Below are positions 50,151-61,767 of a stretch of 64,000 nt of DNA, in pieces; positions within the stretch are counted from its first letter, which is position 1, and each line of letters starts with the position of its first letter. A program made the translations under genes and the position numbers. The notes under the pieces were generated by a model that worked only from the letters and a program-made list of their open reading frames with translations, made no database searches and was not told where the DNA came from. The stretch is from Apoderus coryli (Eukaryota; Arthropoda; Insecta; Coleoptera; Attelabidae). The stretch lies in assembly GCA_911728435.2 (NCBI GenBank), contig OU452212.1:3726563-3790562 (forward strand), read 5' to 3'.

Positions 50151-53100
50151 TTATAAAAATGCACAACCAAGTATTAGAATGAGAACTAAAATTGGAAATA
50201 TCATATAAACACTGGATCTAGGATGGCATGTACTGGTGAGCAATGTTATATCGTCTAGTTCATGCTCAATACCTGAAATTTGAACGAAATAATACCATTA
50301 TAAAACAGAACATATTTTATTTGAGATTATTATTGTCAATTAACTGTTAGTCAGAATGGGAACATAAAAAATTTTCGGAAAGATTTTTAGCTACATTACT
50401 CAACTCAGTGAACACTTCTCTGACTACTTTGGAATTCTGGAAATTTTCCAAGGAAAAACTGCACAGCTCTGGGCTTATTGGACCCTACAGGTCGCCGGAT
50501 TAGAATTACCCCATATTTTTACAATCCAAATTTTTACATTGCTAATGCAAATATTACTTAATATATTTTCTTTTAGGGTCAAAATAAAATGCCAAGGAGT
50601 TACAAAGGGCCAATTGGTTTCCAGCGTTACAGGGACTATAAGATGAAGCTATTCAACAAGCGGTGTCCCAAGTTAGAAGAGGCAGGCTGAAAATATCAGA
50701 ACTTTACTTAATAAACTTAGAAATAAACACCAACAAAATGTGGGTTCACCTAGAATAATATCAGAGGCTTTTTTTGTTTTTTAAAGAAGTCTCGTAGACG
50801 TGATTGTGGCATGAATATGGAAGTCCCTTAACGATGCTAGATCTTAGATTTATTGTTAAAAGATTTGAATAAGGCAGGAACAAGAGTCATTAGATTTAAA
50901 AATAATTTGAACAAAAATGGGGTTACAGTTTTTTTGAAACGGCATCGACCAAATCTAACACAAAGACAGTGTCATAAGATTAACAAAGTTCGAACGGAAA
51001 AAACTGAAGAATTTATTAACCATTTCAATAATTTGGAAAGAAGTCTGCAAGATGTTGGCCTTTGTCATATTTTAAATTATGGCGAGACCAATCTCATGGA
51101 TTCCTAACAATGCATCTTTCGAATGGGAACTATGTACCCGGAGGAGTAATGAATTCGACGAAAACAGCGGTTTCAATAATGTTCGCAGTGACAGCACCTG
51201 GAGAAATTTTACCTCCCTACACGGTCTACAAAGCTGAACGGATTTACGACCAATTATTGGACGAACAAAATCCAGGTGGTTCAGACAGCGCTAGTTTTCA
51301 GCCCTAGTTTTATAAAATAGTGCTTCCTTGGGAAAACAAATTGGAAGGCCCTAAAATCCTGATCGGAGACCATTTATCGTCTCACATAATTTTTGAAGTT
51401 CAAAGAATGCCAAGGGTTCGTGTTTCTTGCGTTAAATTCGACGCACAGCCCTTAGACATGGAAGTCTATATTAACAGACTATAAATTAAAAAATTCTAGA
51501 AATTCGACGTGAATAAAATCATATCTCCAACTTTACTTACAACTCTTATGAACAAAATTGAAATTAACCAGGCCGTCATTATTAAAAACAGTTTTAAAAA
51601 AACTGGAATTTTGAATTGAGGACCGAGCGGACATTCCTTTAGAATTTTAGAAGGTTATCAAGACGATGCGGACAAACCTCAAGACATTGATGAACCCCTC
51701 GATGAGCCTGACTTACCCCAATTGATAAATTTAGACCAAGGGAACGAAGGACATAATAATAATAATATTATAATATTGAAGAACTCGTCAAGGATGGAGA
51801 TTTTTAATAGTGATGCACCTAATTTCACGTGATTGTGTGCCTCTTGCATAAATAACGGCAAGCGTGAAGTATATTAAAATGGCGGTCCTGAAAACGTCTA
51901 CACCAAGGGCAGTACTGGTGAGTTGTTCGTGCTGGTAGTAGACGAATTAAATTACTCTAACCGCGTTCAAAAATTCATTATAAACAAGTATTAACAGGAG
52001 TTCAATGCATCTGACAAAGTCCAAAGTTGGTAAAATAATCACCTGAACACCGACAAAGCAGCAAGTGGAAGTGTAGCATCATACAAGAGTTCGGGGTCGT
52101 TTGCCATTGTTGCTAAGCTCCGGCAGATACAAAAAAGTTACCTGCTAGCAGTACAAGAAACAACACTAGCGATCCTTCTGTTGGTGTCCCTGGTTCAGTA
52201 CGACAAAGTAGTCAAAATACTTGTACGTCAAATTATACAAATAATAATGATAAACAAAATAAAAACAGTATAAGTTCTATTCAAAACAACTATTTTGATG
52301 CAAGAACTGTTCAAGACTTAATAAATAATGGTTATGCAACGACAGTCATTGATAAAGCTCAAAACACTGTTCGTAATATTAATTATGGATGGCAGATAGC
52401 ACATCAGCGAAGAAGAAATAGGAGATTGGTTATTGGACATAAAACGGATGATATGTAAAAACAGTATAAAAGTTCATATCTTTACATGTTACAAGATTAC
52501 ACCCCAATACTAAGACGGAGTACTTAAAGAAGCTACTAATCCATACATTCCCAGAGGTCTCATGTGAAGAGTATCCCTCGAAACATCCTGTAACCCATGA
52601 AAGTCAGAATCAAACAGGGAAATTATCGTAAGGATTGGAAGCGCGGTCAGTGGCCATATGGAGCATTGGTTTCGCAGTTTTTAACAAAAAACAGGGTGCC
52701 GGAGAATTCCTTTCTACACTCTCAGCAAATAGTAGCAGCAACCTAGTTGTGAATCAGCAATCATCAACATCCCAAGTCAGACAAGTACAGCAAAAATCCC
52801 AGCGATCGAAACTGGCCCAAATGTGGTGCGCTGCTGAATGAATTTGTGAATATGCATGACTTAAAACAGGGAAATACAATTAGAAATCAAATGGATAGAT
52901 GCCTGGATTTGGATAAGAGCCAGTGGTTAATGAAGATAACTATCATTCAACGCTTCTCTCGTATGGCAATGCCCGTCAAGAACTCACAACACAAACAAAA
53001 AAGGTATGTTTACAATTACTCCAAAGGTAATTTTCTACAACTCTGTAATACAGTTAAAAATATTGATTGGCCGATTGTCTTTAATGCTACCGACGCGACG

Positions 53101-56100
53101 TTGCCTCAGTCTGTTTTAAACGAGACTTTAGTCGTGCTTGGATGAGAGTGTACCAAAGTTTAGTATTCGTACCGGAGGTGGACGGAAAGCTACACAAATT
53201 GATCACTAAAGTTCCATATAAAGCTTTGAAAAATACTATAAAAAACGGATTAAGTCGGAACACTAATCACAAGTTAACGATTGAAAATAACTTAAAAACT
53301 GAACCTAAATCCTTCTGCTCCTACATCCCCTCAAAAAGAAGCAGCTCAGGTCTAGTTCGCAAAGAGATACAGCCGGTGGCCGTCCTTAATGAATCAGCCT
53401 GTATAGTTTAATTTTTATTTAGAACTCTCCGATAAATTTCTTAATTAATTTTTGTATCAAATATTTGATTTACTTATATCAAACACATACCATCTCGCGT
53501 TGGTACCTCCACAATAACCACTTCGTCTGATAAAAATCCCAAATCAAAATGGCAATCTGTCGCATTCACACATTCCCTAATACTGGATGAACTCGAATAT
53601 CGATATGTTGGTTTGTAGATGTCAAAGACTGCGTGAATGTCATTTTTGACATAATCATTGTCAGAATAGAATATATAGTAGTAATAACCATCTGAAGCTA
53701 CTTCATGTGTTGTGGTCTGCAAAAGTAAACAATAAATATAAGCAGTTTTGGTTTTGGTGTTATGAAGACAATGTAATAGTAAACCTACCATATGATCACC
53801 TTTGTCCAAGAAACCCACATTTTTACAATGTTCACTGGGCGCAAAACCTTCCGTCAACAATATCTGTCCATCATAACATGTTAATAAATCTGTTTCGAAA
53901 CTACTAGCACTTATGCTCTCATCTAATGGTTCTGTATTGTTAATTGCATTACCACCATGTTTTATATGTGCATCCAGTTCGGAAATACTACGTTTTGGAC
54001 GTGTTAGTTCACCATACAATTGATTTTTTAAACTATCGATATCCGATATATGCTTTTCAGTGTTGGTTTCATGTTCAGTGTGATCAACTGTTGAATTATC
54101 TAGTAAAAACAATGAAAATAATCTAAAATTACCTAGGCGATAATATAATATTAACATTAATTAGGGCCGGTTTATCAATGCAAAGTAAACGGTGTTGGTT
54201 ACGTAGCCAAAGGTTAACTCTAAAGTGGCGATTAGAGCAAATTTCATTTATCCGCTTAGTTTGTAACTGGCAGTTACGTAGCCGCAAGTGCATGCTTCGC
54301 AACAAGGTTCAGTTATATTAGATGTTCACAATGTAGCCAAAGCTGTCAATAATAAATCTGTATTACGAAAAATGTAATATTGCTGCTCATGCTTTCATTA
54401 TTCCTTATTGTAAAATAATAAAATAAATCTAAAGAAAATATTGTCTTAAATAGGTGCATTTTAAAAACATGGCATTATATTCACAAATAACATTAAAATT
54501 TGTGAAATATAATATAATAGGTTAATTGCTCAAAATTGTTGTACTTTTTCTTGAATATATTTAAATAAATATACAGAAAAAACTGGTGGTGATTGAGAAC
54601 TTTTATATAATATTCAAATAATATGTGTGCTAGTGCGTAGGAACGTGTTTACGTTGAGCTTAGGCACCTACCCCGGCCGCCTTCTATCTATTGTGATAGG
54701 TAGGTACGTATACTATTTGCACGAATTTCGATTTGTACGTTAGATACCTATATTGTATATATGTATATTTTCGTATTTTTGTTTACTGTTTTTGTTTTGT
54801 TACATTATGTTTGAACTATTTGTTCGTTTGTTGTTTAAATACTAGTGCCATCGATTAAAAAGTGTGTGTATTTAATTATTGAATAATAATAGTAATAATA
54901 TTTTGACTAGTACAAGTAAAAATTAGTGGTTGTGCGGCACAACTTGTTGCGGTAGCGGTAAGTAGTAATTAGCTAGTAATATTAAAGTTTATTCAATAAT
55001 AATAATTTTGTATAGTAAGTGCGGCGCAGGAGTCGAGATTGACGTGTAGCCGTTCGATTGTATTGACTTGTGCCGGTAGAGTAGCGGGTAGCGGTTCTAA
55101 CAACTAATAGGTATTAGAGTTTAATTGATTATATTGGATTTTGTAGAGTAATGAACGGGGCATAATTCTTAAAAATAAAAAAAAAACAAAAAATATTAAG
55201 ATTGACCTTACGAAACCCGTATTTTAACGTGTTCTTTTTTACCTTAATAATTTTCTACTTTTCATCTAAGGCGCTTGCCCTTGAAATTCTAAAAAAAATT
55301 CACCTGCGGTACAATTTGGTTCATACACATTTTTAAATTAGTGTCTACTTTTTAAATTACCCACGAGCCACCACTGGTAAATGTCACTATGAAAATGATT
55401 TTTCAGATTCGTTTTCTTGTTTTGATATACCTATGGTCGTCTTTCTTATAACATATGCTCGTCTTCATCACTAATAACTTCAATTTCTTCAAAATACATA
55501 TTTGTAGACTTTATAACGAAATAAAATCAACTGTCAAAACTGTTGCCCGTATTTACCACAATATTTAACATTTCACAATTGAACCGACGGTTATTTCGCG
55601 TAACTGGCACCTAGAAGCTCCAGTTAAGATACCAGGAATTTTAACATAAGGTTAGAGCTAACCTCAACACTGACAAACACTTTGATAACAAGATGCACAT
55701 CTAGTGTGAGCAGGAAATATGTCCGGAGATGTCGCCACAACTACTTACCCCCTTAAATAATAAAGTTTTTGGTCTGTTGTGTTTATAAGTGTTCACTTTT
55801 CGAAGTTTTAAGACTATTAAGACCGAATCTCCAAATACCCAACACAGTAAATGGATCTCATGACATTGCTATTCCGCTACCATCAAATCTCTCAATACCC
55901 AAATACCCGAATCTCCTTCGCACAAAACGCAGTAAAGGAGTAAATATTGGAAATTGGAATCACATTGCTACCGATCACCACCGATGAGTTGTGAATCAAG
56001 GATCAACCAAACGACCCGTCTGGTGAAAGCATGGTAGTGTGAGGCAAATTTCCAACATAACTTAAAGTCTTGTTACTTGTTACATTATGTAGCAAGCAAT

Positions 56101-59100
56101 TCGTAAACTTTCACATTTATTTGACAGTCAGGTAATTAGTTAACCAACAGCTAAACTATATAACAGTGCACTGATAAACTGGCTTTACATCAATGCGTTC
56201 TTTTTAATGAGGCTGAGGATGGAGTTAAAACTCCGAGACATGTCCATTTAATTTAAAATAAAAATTTCTTGATTATATCCTCAGCTGCACTACAGCAATG
56301 CTTCAAGTTACAGATGATATTTTTCGCGCCTTAGACAAAAATGAAAATGTGGTTTTGATTCTCCTGGATTACTCCAAAGCATTTGATAGGTTGAATCATA
56401 ACCTACTTCTTAGTATGTTCAAATATTTCAATTTCCAACAACCAGCTTACAACCTTATGAAATCTTTTCTGAGTGATAGAAGTCAAAGAGTTGTTTTGAA
56501 CAATAATTTCTCAAGAGACGTTAATCTACCAGTTGGTGTACCACAGGGCTCTATACTTGGCCCTTTGTTTTTTTCTCTGTACACATCACAGCTAATTACT
56601 TACTTAAGGTTTGCCACTGCTCACTATTATGCAGATGATACCCAATTGTATATGTCCTTTGCATCACACAGTGTCATAGAGACTAATAGAAAAATTAATG
56701 ATGATTTGGAAAGATTAAAAAATGCTTCTCTTGCTCATTGTTTAACGCTCAATCCGGGAAAATCACAAACAATGTTATTTTGTAAGTCAAATATGCGTAA
56801 GGATTTGGAGAACACTTTGGATATCAGAATTGATAACAATAAAATTCCTTTTGTCCAGCATGTGAGAAACTTAGGTTTGATGTTAGATACCGAATTGCGT
56901 TTTACACGACATGTAAGTAATTGTATTCAAAAAGCATTTATTAATTTAAAATTGATTTATGGTCAACGGAAATTGTTAAATACTGCATTAAAAAGAATGT
57001 TGTGTGATTCTCTAGTGCTGTCTCATTTCAGTTTCTGCGACGCCGTTTATGGACCTTGTTTGTTAAATACAGACGAAAAACGTATACAACGTATGCAGAA
57101 TTCCTGTGTACGCTTAATAGGGGGTCTCAGAAAATTTGACAGAGGGGTTACGGCTAGGTTGCGTGAGATTGATTGGTTCAGCATGGGGGAGCGCAGGATA
57201 TTTCATATCTTGATTTTGTTCAATAAAATTATTATATTATGCTTTTAGTGTCCTTCGCAAATACGAATTGTTAGACTGTTTCATAGGGTAGAGGACAAAG
57301 AAAAACACCAGAACTATTCAAAAATGCGACGTTTCGCAGCTATATTGCTGCTTCCTCAGGCACTACAATGAAAATACAAAATTACACAATCTTACAACTA
57401 AGTACAGCAAAATAAAATTACTATGTTCAAATTACGACACAAAATGAATCCATAAAAATGTAAAAAATGTAAAAAACATCAATAACTAAAATTACCTTAG
57501 GCGTAGTCAGGTACAAAAAACAAAAAACAAACAATAATATTGATCTTCAATGAAACTTATCGATACGTACATACTGTGAGAATATTTCATGATCCTAACA
57601 CAAATAAAATACTCATTTAAATTTTGGTATCGCATAGCAATTATACAAAAAAAAAAACGATACAAAAAACAGTTCCCTTCTATGTAAAAAAAAAACACCA
57701 AAATTGATAGATAAATCCATCAACTCAATGTGTACCGAGTGCACGCTATATATTACATGGGTTATCGTAAAAGTACCGAATAGTCAACTAACAAAAGTAT
57801 GACGATAAACCACAAACATTTCCCCCGTTTTAAACACTCGAAACCCTATACCTTTCTATCACATTGTTATAGATATTGCTCAAGTTCTGTGTATCAGTGC
57901 GTAAATTGATTGTGTCATTCAATTGAATATGAATCATTTCAGATATATTTCTCTTTAGCCAGTGGCTTTCCCTATCCAACACCCTCAGGTCGTCAAACAA
58001 AAAACTGTGACCAGTCTCAAAATGATGAGCGGACAGAGCGGTCTTATCCCTTTCAGTATTACTATTGCGACAGTCACTCATATGTTGGCTAACTCTCCTC
58101 TGAATGTATTGCTTCGTTTGTCCAACGTACATTTTACCACATTCACATGGGATTCCGTACACAACACCTGAGAGTTTATCCTTTGGAGTTTTTTCCTTTA
58201 ATCTGGTATGGAAAACTCCATTTATAGTCTTTAAGTTGTAGAAAGCCAGGCTTACTGGCGTATCTCTGAAACACGCCCCAATCCTTTGTGACAAGCCCTC
58301 AATAAATGGGAATCTAAAATATCGGCGTTCAACCAAAGTACCATCCTCATTTGGGACGGACGAAGTCCTGTGAAACAGATCAATACACCTGTTGACGAAG
58401 GATCCCGGATAGTTATTCTGTTTCAAAATCTTCCTAATCACGGACAAATTGCCCTCGTGGAACGAGCAATGACTTAATTTCAAAGCCCGAAATAAGAGAT
58501 TATGCACGACAGCCATTTTCTGTTTAACAGGATGGTTTGAATAATAGTTCAGGACTCTACCAGAACTAGTAGGCTTCTGATACCAATTTGTCGTCATAGA
58601 ACCGTCAGGGTCCCGATTAGATAGAAGATTTAATGTTGAATTTTCTAGGATTAAATCAATAAATATTAAAAAATTGAACGCTCTCAAATTGAGTCAGGCT
58701 AGATTTGATATTAAAACGCATGAACATTTTATTAGAAATTATACAGATGTTAATATTCCTGTAGGTGTAAGAACTATGTTGGGCTTGGGCCCCAAGTTTG
58801 GTTTGCCGTTGAATGATACATCCGATTTGCCTATTCCAACAATTCTTAAAGACTTGGAATTGTGCGTTTCGGGTTTGTCGTTTGATGATCGTCAGACGAA
58901 TGCCATTAGACTTAGAACAACTAACATAATACAAAACTTTTACAATAGACGTAATGTCGGTGGTGACAAAGCGAAATATTTAAACCAACTGTGTACTGAG
59001 ACGCGCTCATTTCTGAAGGATAACCCGGATATTATGGTTTCAAGGTCTGATAAGGGAAATTCGACCGTGGTAATGTATAAATCTGAATATGATTTAAAGA

Positions 59101-61735
59101 TGAGAGAAATGTTAAACAATGATCTTGTATATAAATGCATAAGACGTGATCCAACAAGCAGTTTTCAGACTAAAGCGAACAGACTGGTTGACAAATTACT
59201 TGAGGTGGGACAGATAGATCAAAACAAATCTAAATTATTAAAACTTCACAATTCCGTCCCACCAAAAATCTACGGATTAAGAAAAGTTCATAAAAATGAG
59301 TTTGCTTTGCGTCCCATTGTCAGCTGCATCGGATCTCCCTCGTACAATATAGCTAAATACCTGCATGAGATTTTATCGCCTTTAACAACGACGTTTATTT
59401 ATAGTATTAAAAATTCTTTTGAGTTCGTTGATTTCGTTAAGGATATCAGAATACCGGATGATTATGAGTTAATTTCGTTGGATGTCGTTTCTCTTTTTAC
59501 TAACATACCTAAAGAGCTGGTTTTGTCAATCATTAGGAAGAGATGGAGTTTTATTTCTGCGTATGTTTCAGTCTCAAAGAGTCTTCTATTGGAGATTGTG
59601 GAGTTTTGTTTTCAATCCAGTTATTTTGCTTATGGAGGTTTACTATACTTGCAGTTAGATGGAAGCGCTATGGGTAATCCTGCGAGTCCTATACTGGCTG
59701 GTCTGGTGATGAACGATTTGGTAGAAAGCGTTTTGAAAGTGATTCCATTTCATATACCGTTTATTAAAATTTATGTTGATGATACTTTATTGGCAGTCCC
59801 AAAGAACTCTTTTTCGATAGTGTTGCAGTATTTTAATGACTATCACCCAAGCTTGAGGTTTACTATCGAGTCAGAGAAAGATTTCCGTATTCCTTTTCTT
59901 GATGTTATGGTTAATCGGGACCCTGACGGTTCTATGACGACAAATTGGTATCAGAAGCCTACTAGTTCTGGTAGAGTCCTGAACTATTATTCAAACCATC
60001 CTGTTAAACAGAAAATGGCTGTCGTGCATAATCTCTTATTTCGGGCTTTGAAATTAAGTCATTGCTCGTTCCACGAGGGCAATTTGTCCGTGATTAGGAA
60101 GATTTTGAAACAGAATAACTATCCGGGATCCTTCGTCAACAGGTGTATTGATCTGTTTCACAGGACTTCGTCCGTCCCAAATGAGGATGGTACTTTGGTT
60201 GAACGCCGATATTTTAGATTCCCATTTATTGAGGGCTTGTCACAAAGGATTGGGGCGTGTTTCAGAGATACGCCAGTAAGCCTGGCTTTCTACAACTTAA
60301 AGACTATAAATGGAGTTTTCCATACCAGATTAAAGGAAAAAACTCCAAAGGATAAACTCTCAGGTGTTGTGTACGGAATCCCATGTGAATGTGGTAAAAT
60401 GTACGTTGGACAAACGAAGCAATACATTCAGAGGAGAGTTAGCCAACATATGAGTGACTGTCGCAATAGTAATACTGAAAGGGATAAGACCGCTCTGTCC
60501 GCTCATCATTTTGAGACTGGTCACAGTTTTTTGTTTGACGACCTGAGGGTGTTGGATAGGGAAAGCCACTGGCTAAAGAGAAATATATCTGAAATGATTC
60601 ATATTCAATTGAATGACACAATCAATTTACGCACTGATACACAGAACTTGAGCAATATCTATAACAATGTGATAGAAAGGTATAGGGTTTCGAGTGTTTA
60701 AAACGGGGGAAATGTTTGTGGTTTATCGTCATACTTTTGTTAGTTGACTATTCGGTACTTTTACGATAACCCATGTAATATATAGCGTGCACTCGGTACA
60801 CATTGAGTTGATGGATTTATCTATCAATTTTGGTGTTTTTTTTTTACATAGAAGGGAACTGTTTTTTGTATCGTTTTTTTTTTTGTATAATTGCTATGCG
60901 ATACCAAAATTTAAATGAGTATTTTATTTGTGTTAGGATCATGAAATATTCTCACAGTATGTACGTATCGATAAGTTTCATTGAAGATCAATATTATTGT
61001 TTGTTTTTTGTTTTTTGTACCTGACTACGCCTAAGGTAATTTTAGTTATTGATGTTTTTTACATTTTTTACATTTTTATGGATTCATTTTGTGTCGTAAT
61101 TTGAACATAGTAATTTTATTTTGCTGTACTTAGTTGTAAGATTGTGTAATTTTGTATTTTCATTGTAGTGCCTGAGGAAGCAGCAATATAGCTGCGAAAC
61201 GTCGCATTTTTGAATAGTTCTGGTGTTTTTCTTTGTCCTCTACCCTATGAAACAGTCTAACAATTAAAATTATTATCTCAAAACAGCCAAATTACCTATA
61301 CCAAAAAATTAAATTTCTACATGACAGACATAATCTCGATCTAAGACACAAATTTACCATAACTCCTCCTCAACATCGTTCTGCCATGTTTGAAAGAAGT
61401 TTTTCTTACATGATATCTTTTATGTACAACAAGATACCATCTGACGCGAAATTACTGTCTGGATATAAGTTTAGAAAATTTGTTAAAATCAATTTGCTGG
61501 ATTTTGTCAATTAACCCGAGTATTTAAACGTTACGTCACTACACAGCCAAGACTGGAATCTATTGTTTGTTTGATGAATGTAATTAGTTTTAAAATACTA
61601 TACTATATATACTATAATATTTTTGATGTGTTGTAGAAATAGAATAAGGAACATGAGGAGATGTGAAATTTAGTAGGTTAAGTGAGGAGGCCCACGCCTC
61701 GACTTCGCCATTTGTACTTTTGTCCAATAAAGTCA

Positions 61736-61767
<32 letters not shown>

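Larger units (their letters stand above)
57236..61264 (+). mobile_element. Penelope-like element with inverted partial copy
   Basis: A single insertion in a LINE, flanked by a 12-bp target duplication. Layout: about 30 bases of extra sequence (57236-57265); an inverted copy of the 3' half (57266-58619); then a longer plus-strand copy (58620 to the right end). The two arms are both 1354 bp, and the encoded peptides are identical. The plus copy is 5'-truncated exactly at the junction. Both outer ends are element 3' ends with a hammerhead-like motif. Head-to-head or tandem partial copies are known for PLEs. Confidence 0.9.

Noticed and set aside
57830..58687. 285-codon minus-strand frame as a separate gene
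   Set aside because: It is the inverted copy of the C-terminal part of the PLE protein and starts mid-protein.
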